Part shown: piece by piece, positions 1 to 6,121 of the stretch | Position numbering within the stretch: the stretch's first letter is position 1 | How the letters are laid out: each line of letters begins with the position of its first letter | Assembly: GCA_946412445.1 (NCBI GenBank) | Contig: CAMKHH010000015.1 | Coordinates: 1-10,506, forward strand | DNA length: 10,506 nucleotides | DNA from: an uncultured Eubacterium sp. | Lineage (GTDB): Bacteria; Bacillota; Clostridia; Lachnospirales; Lachnospiraceae | Direction of reading: 5' to 3' | Translations under genes and position numbers: made by a program | Notes under the pieces: generated by a model | The model's database searches: none | Told to the model about the DNA's origin: nothing | Seen by the model: only the letters and a program-made list of their open reading frames with translations

Positions 1-1531
1 GCTAATGATCCTTGCATTTACAACTCTTACCGGCTGTGCTGAAAGTAAGACAGAGGTCCCCGATAAGGCGGAAGGCAGTATCACAATTGGAGTGACCAGT
101 TTTGCAGACACCCTGGAACCGACAGAACAGTATTTCAGCTGGGTTGTGTCCCGGTATGCAATCGGCGAAACCTTAGTGAGGTTTGACAAGGAGGGTGAGC
201 TGGTGCCTTCTTTAGCAGAATCCTGGACGATAAGTCCAGATCACAAAACCTGGACTTTTAAGATCAGGGAAGGGGTCAAATTTTCCAATGGGGACGATAT
301 GACGCCTGAATTGGTAAAAACTTCTTTAGAACGTACTTTTCAGATGGCGGATCGGGCCGAAACCTTTTTTGTACCGGTTTCTATGACTGTGGAAGGGCAG
401 GATTTAGCGATTACAACAGAAGAACCGGTGGCAATTTTACCGGGAAGCCTTGCTGATCCTCTTTTTTTAATTGTTAATACAAAAGTGGATACTTCTGCCT
501 TCGCTATGGATGGACCGGTTTGTACGGGACCGTATATGGTAGAGAGCTTCAGCCCGACAGATACTTGCGTTGTGGTAAAGAATCCACATTACTGGGGCGG
601 CGAAGTGCCGTTTGAAAAGGTTAACTTTAAATGCATTAACGATCAATCCACACGTTCTTTGGCATTACAGTCCGGCGAAATTGATATTGCATATAATTTA
701 AAGACAGAAAATGTCGTGGAATTTGAAAATATGGATTCTGTTGAAATACAGCGATTACAATCTCTTCGATCAACGTATGCTTTTATGAATCAGAATGGCG
801 CACTGAAAGATTTAGCGCTTCGTCAGGCACTTATCCGTGGATTAGACAGGGGAAAGTATTGTGATACATTATTACAAGGCGGAGCAACTGCGGGAAAGGC
901 TCCGATTCCGCCGACCTTAGATTTTGGATTTGATGAACTGAAGGATGAAAATGCCTATGACCCTCAGGGAGCAAAAGAACTTTTGAAAAATGCCGGATAC
1001 GTGGATGTGGATGGAGATGGATATGTGGAAACGCCTTCTGGAGATAAGCTGGATCTTCAATTTGTAATATACACCAGCCGTGAAGAGCTCGGTGTATATG
1101 CGCAGGCAGCACAGGCCAATCTGAAGGATATTGGAATTCGTATGACACTTAAAACGGTCAGTTACGAAACTCTTTTGGATATGAGAGATTCCGGTACTTA
1201 CGACCTGCTGATTTGGAATGTTTTGGTTGCCAATACAGGGGATCCGGAAAAGTACCTCCGGGAAAACTGGTATAGCGAAGCCCAGACAAATACCGCTGGC
1301 TATAAAAATGATACCGTAGATAAGTTGTTGGATCAGATGTCCGCGGAATTTGATGAAAAGACCAGAAGAGATCTCGCTATTCAAATTCAGCAGCTTATCA
1401 TGGATGATGCCGCAACGGTATTTTTCGGATATGAGACCACCTACCTGTTCTCTTCTAAAGCACTTCAGGGCGTGGCATTATATCCAATTGATTATTATTG
1501 GCTGACAACAGAAATCGATTCGGTAAAATAG
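1..1531 (+). CDS. Peptide/nickel-type ABC transporter solute-binding lipoprotein (5' end cut)
   Basis: Extracellular substrate-binding component of an Opp/Dpp/Nik-type importer (SBP_bac_5 family), which delivers ligand to the membrane permeases. The first ATG in the window is at position 5, but the frame stays open to the left edge. The visible leader has only ten residues and no basic residue before the lipobox LTGC, so the real start is probably upstream of the window. Numbering from that ATG, Cys11 is the predicted lipidated residue. Family features follow: the ETLVRFDKEGELVPSLAESW segment (55-74), TGPYMVESF (174-182), the NPHYWGG block (193-199), LRQALIRGLDR (272-282) and a C-terminal YYWLT end. 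The length of about 508 residues fits the family. Residues 334-342 (DVDGDGYVE) resemble a calcium-binding loop. The stop codon overlaps the ribosome binding site of the next gene, so it is cotranscribed with the two ATPases. Whether the ligand is a peptide, nickel or a metallophore complex cannot be read from the sequence. Confidence 0.9.
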   Translation, partial: LMILAFTTLTGCAESKTEVPDKAEGSITIGVTSFADTLEPTEQYFSWVVSRYAIGETLVRFDKEGELVPSLAESWTISPDHKTWTFKIREGVKFSNGDDMTPELVKTSLERTFQMADRAETFFVPVSMTVEGQDLAITTEEPVAILPGSLADPLFLIVNTKVDTSAFAMDGPVCTGPYMVESFSPTDTCVVVKNPHYWGGEVPFEKVNFKCINDQSTRSLALQSGEIDIAYNLKTENVVEFENMDSVEIQRLQSLRSTYAFMNQNGALKDLALRQALIRGLDRGKYCDTLLQGGATAGKAPIPPTLDFGFDELKDENAYDPQGAKELLKNAGYVDVDGDGYVETPSGDKLDLQFVIYTSREELGVYAQAAQANLKDIGIRMTLKTVSYETLLDMRDSGTYDLLIWNVLVANTGDPEKYLRENWYSEAQTNTAGYKNDTVDKLLDQMSAEFDEKTRRDLAIQIQQLIMDDAATVFFGYETTYLFSSKALQGVALYPIDYYWLTTEIDSVK

Positions 1532-1540
1532 GAAATCATT

Positions 1541-2326
1541 ATGCTGAAAATCAAAAACTTATCCATTCAATTCGGACAGCAAAAGCCGGCGGTTGAGGAT
1601 TTTAATCTGATGATGGAAGAGGGCGAAATCGTCAGTATTGTCGGAGAGAGTGGAAGTGGTAAAACCACATTAGCCCGTGCCATATTGGGAGCCTTGCCAG
1701 GTACGGGTCATATTACCTCCGGGGATATTTTATTTCATGGAGAGTCCCTGAAAGAAAAACATAATCAAAAATGGCAGAATCTGAGAGGAACAAAAATTTC
1801 AATGATTTTCCAGGATTGTGGGGTTACCCTCAATCCGATCCGGAAAATCGGCTCTCAGTATATGGAATACATACGAATTCATAGCAGCTTATCCAGGCAG
1901 GAAGCCAGGGATAAGGCGATGGACATGCTGAATAAAATGCGGCTTTCTGACAGTGATAATATCATGAACAGCTATCCGCACCAGCTCAGCGGCGGCATGC
2001 GCCAAAGGGTGGGCATTGCTATGGCAATGACATTTCAGCCGGAACTTCTGTTGGCAGATGAGCCTACCAGTGCGCTGGATGTTACTACGCAAGCTCAAAT
2101 TGTTCATGAAATGATGACATTACGGGAGGCGTTTGGTACGGGGATTCTTTTAATCACCCATAATCTTGGCGTCGCATCTTTTATGTCGGATAAGTTGATT
2201 GTGATGCAGCATGGAAAAATTGTAGATCAGGGAATTACAAAAGAGGTGATTACAAATCCTTGCAGCGATTATACAAAAAAATTGCTCAATTCAGTTCCGG
2301 AAATAGGGGGAGAGCGTTATGTCTGA
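1541..2326 (+). CDS. ABC transporter ATP-binding protein, OppD/DppD/NikD type
   Basis: First of two ATPases that power the importer at the inner face of the membrane. Of its 261 residues, 35-42 are the Walker A motif (GESGSGKT), Gln91 is the Q-loop residue, 149-153 are the signature LSGGM followed by RQR, 169-174 are Walker B (LLLADE) with the D-loop SALD after it, and His207 is the switch histidine in LITHN. The start ATG lies 7 nt after an AGGA that overlaps the TAG stop of the binding-protein gene. The protein is short for OppD/DppD (usually about 320-350 aa) because it ends soon after the ABC domain. It lacks the C-terminal oligo_HPY extension with clustered cysteines that its partner carries. 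This shorter form is common among NikD-like proteins, which weakly favours a nickel-type system. Its end overlaps the next gene by 8 bp, suggesting translational coupling. Confidence 0.93.
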   Translation: MLKIKNLSIQFGQQKPAVEDFNLMMEEGEIVSIVGESGSGKTTLARAILGALPGTGHITSGDILFHGESLKEKHNQKWQNLRGTKISMIFQDCGVTLNPIRKIGSQYMEYIRIHSSLSRQEARDKAMDMLNKMRLSDSDNIMNSYPHQLSGGMRQRVGIAMAMTFQPELLLADEPTSALDVTTQAQIVHEMMTLREAFGTGILLITHNLGVASFMSDKLIVMQHGKIVDQGITKEVITNPCSDYTKKLLNSVPEIGGERYV

Positions 2327-3278
2327 ATTATTATTGGAAACCAGGCATCTGGTCAAGGAATATCCTGCATCCTACGGGAGAATCCTTACTGCATGCAATG
2401 ATATTAATTTGAAGCTCTATAAAGGGCAGACATTAGGCATCGTTGGGGAAAGCGGATGCGGTAAGTCCACCCTTATCAGAATGCTGTCCCAGCTGGAAAA
2501 GCCTACCAGAGGGGAAATTCTTTATCTTGGAAAGAATATTGAGCATTTAAAATCCAGGGAGCAACGCTTGCTGCATCAGCATATGCAAATGATTTTTCAG
2601 GATCCGCTGGCTTCTTTAAATCCCAGGATGAAGATCATCGATCTTTTGACGGAACCCTTGATGAATTATGGAAGGCTGAAAAAAGGAGAAAAGGAAGAAA
2701 AAGCCAGAGAACTTTTGCGCATGGTAGAGCTGCCGGAAGGTATTCTGTACCGCTATCCCCATGGGATGAGCGGAGGGCAGCGGCAGCGTATCTGCATTGC
2801 ACGGGCTCTTTCCCTGGAACCGGAAATCTTAATTTGCGATGAAGCAACCTCTGCCCTGGATGTATCCATTCAAAAAAGCATCATTATGCTTTTGACGAAG
2901 CTACAAAAAGAAAGAGAAATCAGCATTATATTTATCTGTCATGATTTAGCGCTTATTCAGTTGTTTGCTCATCATGTTGCGGTGATGTATCTGGGAAACA
3001 TCGTGGAGACCCTTCCCGGAGGTTCGGTAAATGGACAGGCAAAGCATCCTTATACAAAAGCCTTGTTAGAATCTGTTTTTTCTGTATCTGCCGGTAGGTC
3101 GAAAAATAGGAGAACCATAGGCGGAGAGATTCCCAGTCCGCTGAACATACCTGCAGGATGCCCGTTTGAGCCTCGCTGCAGGGAGTGCAGTCATGAATGC
3201 AAGGAACATCGTCCGACTCTGATTCATGCAGAAGAAGATCACCTGGTGGCCTGCACCAAAGCTGTACTTTCTCCATAG
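2319..3278 (+). CDS. ABC transporter ATP-binding protein, OppF/DppF type, with C-terminal Cys cluster
   Basis: Second ATPase of the importer, expected to pair with the preceding one. Visible motifs over 319 residues: Walker A at 43-51 (GESGCGKST), Q-loop Gln94, signature MSGGQRQR at 150-157, Walker B ILICDE at 170-175, and switch His208 in FICHD. The C-terminal oligo_HPY extension is present, with Cys281, Cys287, Cys294 and Cys312 in the usual C-x5-C-x6-C-x17-C spacing. In some Dpp/Opp ATPases this kind of cluster holds an iron-sulfur centre. Cys290 is an additional cysteine inside the cluster. The start ATG at 2319 lies inside the end of the upstream ATPase gene, after a GGGGGAGAG purine tract. 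The 3' end overlaps the oppositely oriented hydrolase gene by 40 bp, and no hairpin terminator is evident there. Confidence 0.93.
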   Translation: MSELLLETRHLVKEYPASYGRILTACNDINLKLYKGQTLGIVGESGCGKSTLIRMLSQLEKPTRGEILYLGKNIEHLKSREQRLLHQHMQMIFQDPLASLNPRMKIIDLLTEPLMNYGRLKKGEKEEKARELLRMVELPEGILYRYPHGMSGGQRQRICIARALSLEPEILICDEATSALDVSIQKSIIMLLTKLQKEREISIIFICHDLALIQLFAHHVAVMYLGNIVETLPGGSVNGQAKHPYTKALLESVFSVSAGRSKNRRTIGGEIPSPLNIPAGCPFEPRCRECSHECKEHRPTLIHAEEDHLVACTKAVLSP

Positions 3279-4210
3279 GCCAGCAAGGTATCTCCTTTCA
3301 GAACGCAGAGACTTCCGACCTGATAGAGTAATATTCCGTCTGTATCCGCCGCGTATGTTTCCAGCGTATTCCCAAAATAATCCTTGATTTCCCCGAGCCG
3401 ATCTCCCTTTTTAAAGGAATCCCCCGGCCGAAAACAGGGATACCAGCAGCCGGTCTGTCCGGCGCTGGGGTAGAAAACAGTATGAAGCTCAACAGAATCA
3501 CATTCTTTAGGGGCCGTTTCTCTGGTCCATACTCCCAGGTGATGCAATATACGATACACGTCTTCCTTGTAAGACACCACTTCAAAAGGATTCCATGCGC
3601 CCATGCACCCCCTTTCGATAAGGATGCTTGGGATACCGCAGGATGCGGCATAATTGTAAGCACCGCCGGTAGCCGTTGCCGAACGAACCAGATAAGGCAC
3701 ATTTACCTGCTCTGCCATAGCTTTGGAGCAGGCAGAAACCTCAGGTGCGGCGGCGCCGGCATAATATACATAAGGAGTAAGGGACTCAAATCCATCTCCG
3801 CCGTGAAGATCAATGTAATAATCTGCTTTACTTTGCAGATGCCGAACCACAGTATATGCAATTTTATCCGACAGGGTACCGTCTGCGGATCCCGGAAATA
3901 CTCGATTCAGGTTCTTGCCGTCTTCCGGTACAAGGCTCATGGAGCGCTGTTCGAAGCCTGTTGGATTCATCAGTGGAAGCAGGATAATATCTCCATGGAT
4001 ATCCTCCGGTTCCAGTTCCGATGACAGTTCAATGCCTGTCTGAATGCTCACATATTCTGCACAATGTACTCCGGCTGTAATCAAAACAGTTGGTCCGGGT
4101 TTTTTTCCTGCGATCAGGGTGATTGGCAATTTGACATTTGTACCGTCTATTCCGATGTATTCAGCTGTTTTTTTTCCGGGAAGTACGTTCTGATCCTTAA
4201 TTTGTAACAT
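3239..4210 (-). CDS. Succinylglutamate desuccinylase/aspartoacylase-family zinc hydrolase
   Basis: A predicted zinc-dependent carboxypeptidase-like amidohydrolase (M14-related AstE/AspA superfamily), probably cytoplasmic because no signal peptide is seen. The start chosen is the ATG at 4208-4210, giving 323 aa (MLQIKDQN...), because AAAGGAG sits 7 nt upstream. The frame can be opened 45 codons further, but that stretch covers the AT-rich promoter region and does not look like protein. Zinc ligands are His49 and Glu52 in GVHCAEY and His136 in IDLHGGDG. Glu199 in SILIERG is the likely catalytic base, and Asn100/Arg103 in DGKNLNRVFPG match the substrate-binding block. Residues from about 255 (FRPGDSFKKGDRLGEI) form the usual C-terminal beta-barrel domain. 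The true substrate, an N-acyl amino acid or related amide, is unknown. The gene is convergent with the transporter operon and shares its last 40 bp, so a link between them is only positional. Confidence 0.9.
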   Translation of the reverse strand: MLQIKDQNVLPGKKTAEYIGIDGTNVKLPITLIAGKKPGPTVLITAGVHCAEYVSIQTGIELSSELEPEDIHGDIILLPLMNPTGFEQRSMSLVPEDGKNLNRVFPGSADGTLSDKIAYTVVRHLQSKADYYIDLHGGDGFESLTPYVYYAGAAAPEVSACSKAMAEQVNVPYLVRSATATGGAYNYAASCGIPSILIERGCMGAWNPFEVVSYKEDVYRILHHLGVWTRETAPKECDSVELHTVFYPSAGQTGCWYPCFRPGDSFKKGDRLGEIKDYFGNTLETYAADTDGILLYQVGSLCVLKGDTLLAYGESTALVQATR

Positions 4211-4331
4211 GATTCGCTCCTTTGTTTTTATTGTACATGATATTAGTATATAGTATAATAGCAGATAAAAACAGACAAATATAAATTTTTCGGGAAGTAT
4301 GGAACTGCCGGGAGACCAGAGGGAACGAGGG
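4211..4331. promoter_or_regulatory. Divergent promoter spacer between the hydrolase and acetyltransferase genes
   Basis: AT-rich 121-bp spacer between two divergent genes. On the + strand a perfect TATAAT lies at 4254-4259, with a weak -35 candidate TTGTAC at 4231-4236 (17-bp spacer, 3 of 6 matches to TTGACA), in position to drive the acetyltransferase gene. On the - strand, TATACT-like -10 candidates overlap the same stretch, but no good -35 was found. The hydrolase ribosome binding site (complement of CTCCTTT, 4217-4223) also falls here. The + strand promoter is plausible; the - strand one is only assumed. Confidence 0.45.
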
Positions 4332-4868
4332 ATGAATATGAACATTGCTATAAGAGAGTTTCGTAAAGATGATATAAGTAAAATGATTTCTATTTGGAAT
4401 GATATTGTAGAAGAGGGGATTGCTTTTCCTCAGACAGAAATGTTGGATACGGACAGCGGACTTGATTTTTTCTCCCGGCAATCCTTTACAGGTGTTGCCG
4501 TGGATACCGATAATAATGAAATCCTCGGGTTATATATTTTGCATCCAAACAATATCGGCCGATGTGGGCATATATCCAATGCAAGTTATGCAGTCGCACA
4601 AAATCGGAGAGGCTTACATATCGGTGAAAAATTAGTTTCTCACTGTTTGCAGAAAGCAAAGGAGACCGGGTTCAGAATATTACAATTCAATGCGGTTGTC
4701 AGTACAAATTATGGGGCGCTCCATCTTTATAAAAAGCTGGGCTTTATTCAGCTTGGAATCATCCCGGGCGGCTTTTTATTAAAGGACGGGACGTATCAGG
4801 ATATTATACCTCATTATAAAATTCTTTCAAATCACACTTTGTGCTCTCAGAAAGCTGAGTATATCTGA
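4332..4868 (+). CDS. GNAT-family N-acetyltransferase
   Basis: A predicted acetyl-CoA-dependent acetyltransferase of 178 aa acting on an amine; the substrate cannot be inferred. The protein opens with the usual beta strand (IAIREFRKDDI), followed by an acceptor-side region with EEGIAFPQT. The acetyl-CoA pyrophosphate-binding motif A is at about 90-99 (QNRRGLHIGE), with His96 at the place often taken by Gly in R-G-x-G-x-G. Motif B follows, with NYGALHLYKKLGF at 126-138. The start could be ATG 4332 (AGAGGG 8 nt upstream) or ATG 4338 (AGGG 6 nt upstream); both fit the family, and the ATG at 4299 lies before the ribosome binding site. The 3' end overlaps the convergent TfoX-domain gene by 65 bp. 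The tail after HYKILSN may therefore be constrained by both genes. Confidence 0.88.
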   Translation: MNMNIAIREFRKDDISKMISIWNDIVEEGIAFPQTEMLDTDSGLDFFSRQSFTGVAVDTDNNEILGLYILHPNNIGRCGHISNASYAVAQNRRGLHIGEKLVSHCLQKAKETGFRILQFNAVVSTNYGALHLYKKLGFIQLGIIPGGFLLKDGTYQDIIPHYKILSNHTLCSQKAEYI

Positions 4869-5058
4869 CATTTTCAATTGCACCCTGAATGCCATAAAGC
4901 ATATGCAGGCAGGCTCCTTCATCAACACTTAGCCTGATGCGGATAAATGCCTCCTTGCTTCCCATCTGTATAAGCTGCTCTGCGGTATGAATGCCTATCG
5001 CATTCAGGTTGCTTTCTAAAACCCTGCCCACATTTGGCAAGGATGACAATTCACTCAT
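4804..5058 (-). CDS. Small protein with a stand-alone TfoX C-terminal domain
   Basis: An 84-residue protein made only of the TfoX C-terminal-type domain, a helix-hairpin-helix-like fold. The LPNVGRVLESNLNAIGI block (7-23) is the hairpin, followed by TAEQLIQMGSKEAFIRIR and a helical tail with LHMLYGIQGAI. In TfoX/Sxy this domain follows an N-terminal domain and the protein governs competence genes. The stand-alone version is common in Clostridia and Bacilli, and its role is not established. The start ATG has AGGTGA 7 nt upstream, overlapping the TAG stop of the zinc-ribbon gene. It is therefore the third gene of the TetR operon and probably translationally coupled. Confidence 0.8.
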   Translation of the reverse strand: MSELSSLPNVGRVLESNLNAIGIHTAEQLIQMGSKEAFIRIRLSVDEGACLHMLYGIQGAIENVRYTQLSESTKCDLKEFYNEV

Positions 5059-5068
5059 AAAAATTCAC

Positions 5069-5314
5069 CTATTCAAAATAATTTTTCCATGCCGGGAGTT
5101 TTTTCATATTACTTTCGGCTATTTCTCTGGCGGCTTTTTCATCAAAGCCCTGAGTTTTGAATATAAAGTGCGCCATAGCCTCTTTCTTTTCCTCAAATGA
5201 CTGCATAGAGCCATCCGGATGCGCACAATGCACGCAATAGTCTTTACCTGTATCCCCATTTGGGTAGTCAGAAATTTTCTGCATGGGCATCCCGCAAGAT
5301 ATACATATCTTCAT
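5069..5314 (-). CDS. Small zinc-ribbon protein
   Basis: An 81-residue protein with two CxxC knuckles, CISC near residues 4-7 and CVHC about 20 residues later, spaced as for one structural zinc. It matches the putative zinc-ribbon domain family that carries the ISCGMPM and DYCVHCA...DG signature. The C-terminal half is helical and charged (FEEKKEAMAHFIFKTQGF, then AAREIAESNMKKLPAW), also typical of the family. The start chosen is the ATG at 5312-5314, 8 nt after AGGAGG. A GTG two codons earlier lies only 2 nt from that AGGAGG and is too close. The TAG stop of the upstream TetR gene is part of the ribosome binding site. The function is unknown; a role in nucleic-acid or protein binding is a guess. 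Confidence 0.83.
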   Translation of the reverse strand: MKICISCGMPMQKISDYPNGDTGKDYCVHCAHPDGSMQSFEEKKEAMAHFIFKTQGFDEKAAREIAESNMKKLPAWKNYFE

Positions 5315-5326
5315 TTTCACAGCCTC

Positions 5327-5908
5327 CTATTTCTCAATTAACTTTAAAAATGTTCCAATAAGTTCTTCGCTATACCTGTCAATAAGCGGATTCTCCGGTG
5401 AAAAAAACTCTTTGTTCTGAAGGTAGTAGTGAACCAGTCCCATCCATGTGTTGAACAGCAGGTGTGTCGGAATATTTTTAATCGTCTGCTTTTCATATTC
5501 TTGTTCAATTATTTTACTAAAGTGATAGGCAGCGACTGATTGTAAATTTACAAAACTGATCTTTGCTTCCTCCGGCAGCTGATTCTTTTCGGCCACTAAT
5601 CGGCGATAGAAGTTTTCGTGCTTCGCTAGAATATCCAAATGTGTTTTCAGCAATTTTCTGATATCGCTGTTATTTTCTGATAAATCGTGCAGTTCAAGTC
5701 CCAGCCTGTCTCCAAAATCACCTATCACAGCGCATAACAAGTCATCTACGGATGGGAAATGTACAAAGATCGTGCCATGTGACACACCTGCTTCTTTTGC
5801 AATGGCAGCGGTTGCTGTAGAAAATCCCTGTTTAGAATACATAATATAAGCGGTTTCAATGATTTTATTTCGTGTATTCTCTTTCTGTTGTTGCCTTTTT
5901 GAATCCAT
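5327..5908 (-). CDS. TetR-family transcriptional regulator
   Basis: A 193-aa one-component regulator. The N-terminal DNA-binding domain is clear: TRNKIIETAYIMYSKQGF (12-29), then the helix-turn-helix with IAKEAGVSHGTIFVHF (36-51). This is followed by VDDLL and a helical ligand-binding/dimerisation domain with no recognisable ligand signature. The start ATG has GGAGG 7 nt upstream. It is the first gene of a three-gene minus-strand operon with the zinc-ribbon and TfoX-domain genes. The promoter just upstream contains palindromic half-sites at the transcription start, which suggests autorepression. It is also divergent from the pilus operon, whose start is about 210 bp away; control of the pilus genes is possible but not shown. 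Confidence 0.9.
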   Translation of the reverse strand: MDSKRQQQKENTRNKIIETAYIMYSKQGFSTATAAIAKEAGVSHGTIFVHFPSVDDLLCAVIGDFGDRLGLELHDLSENNSDIRKLLKTHLDILAKHENFYRRLVAEKNQLPEEAKISFVNLQSVAAYHFSKIIEQEYEKQTIKNIPTHLLFNTWMGLVHYYLQNKEFFSPENPLIDRYSEELIGTFLKLIEK

Positions 5909-5921
5909 ATAATGACCTCCA

Positions 5922-5941
5922 ACTCATTGAGTTAACACTCA
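5922..5941 (-). promoter_or_regulatory. Candidate TetR operator (inverted repeats at the transcription start)
   Basis: Three 5-bp half-sites are packed together on the + strand: ACTCA (5922-5926), TGAGT (5928-5932) and ACTCA (5937-5941). They form two overlapping inverted repeats, one with a 1-bp and one with a 4-bp centre (TGAGT-TAAC-ACTCA). The site covers the predicted transcription start and touches the -10 box, where a bound repressor would block initiation. Binding by the adjacent TetR protein is inferred from position. Confidence 0.55.
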
Positions 5942-5969
5942 TTATAAAACAGAGGGTAATAAATGTCAA
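5941..5969 (-). promoter_or_regulatory. Consensus vegetative promoter of the TetR operon
   Basis: On the minus strand, TTGACA (5964-5969) and TATAAT (5941-5946) are both exact sigma-A consensus hexamers separated by exactly 17 bp (5947-5963). The predicted transcription start is near 5934, leaving a 5' leader of about 25 nt that contains the GGAGG site of the TetR gene. Confidence 0.85.
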
Positions 5970-6121
5970 GATAATATTTCTTCAGAATTAATAATAGAAT
6001 GCAATCGAAATTCAGTACATCAAAACGCCATTTCAGTACATGCAAGAGGGGAAATGCGTACCTGCATGTTAACCTATTATAGATTGTACACATTTTTTTG
6101 AGTACGCAAAAAAAGGATAAT
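5970..6121 (+). promoter_or_regulatory. Leader and probable promoter region of the pilus operon
   Basis: AT-rich spacer before the first pilus gene, with no convincing ORF. A TATTAT at 6075-6080 (5 of 6 to TATAAT) is the best -10 candidate, and no good -35 lies at the right distance, which fits an activator-dependent promoter. A 7-bp inverted repeat, ACATGCA (6038-6044) and TGCATGT (6063-6069), brackets the expected -35 zone. The AAAGGA at 6112-6117 serves as ribosome binding site for ATG 6122 or ATG 6128. The promoter call is tentative. Confidence 0.4.
6011..6061 (+). repeat. Phased GTAC-centred repeats upstream of the pilus operon
   Basis: TTCAGTACAT occurs exactly twice, at 6011-6020 and 6032-6041, with starts 21 bp apart. 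A degenerate third copy around GTAC at 6058-6061 continues the phase 22 bp later (GTAC cores at 6015, 6036 and 6058). Two helical turns between copies would put all three on one face of the DNA, as expected for a regulator binding site array. Confidence 0.5.

Noticed and set aside
3482..4024. Plus-strand reading frame of 180 codons inside the hydrolase gene
   Set aside because: Antisense shadow of a gene with clear zinc-binding motifs; its product has no recognisable domain.
4211..4345. N-terminal extension of the hydrolase by 45 codons (start at 4345)
   Set aside because: The extension spans the AT-rich divergent promoter region, reads as unconvincing hydrophobic sequence, and the internal ATG at 4208-4210 has a good AAAGGAG at proper distance.
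5315..5320. GTG start at 5318-5320 for the zinc-ribbon protein
   Set aside because: Only 2 nt from AGGAGG; the ATG two codons later has ideal 8-nt spacing.
6086..6105. Rho-independent terminator around the T-run at 6093-6099
   Set aside because: The only flanking complementarity is the self-complementary GTAC; there is no GC-rich stem.
6098..6121. TTG start at 6098 for the accessory pilin
   Set aside because: It lies upstream of the AAAGGA ribosome binding site at 6112-6117; ATG 6122 or 6128 is better placed before the signal peptide.
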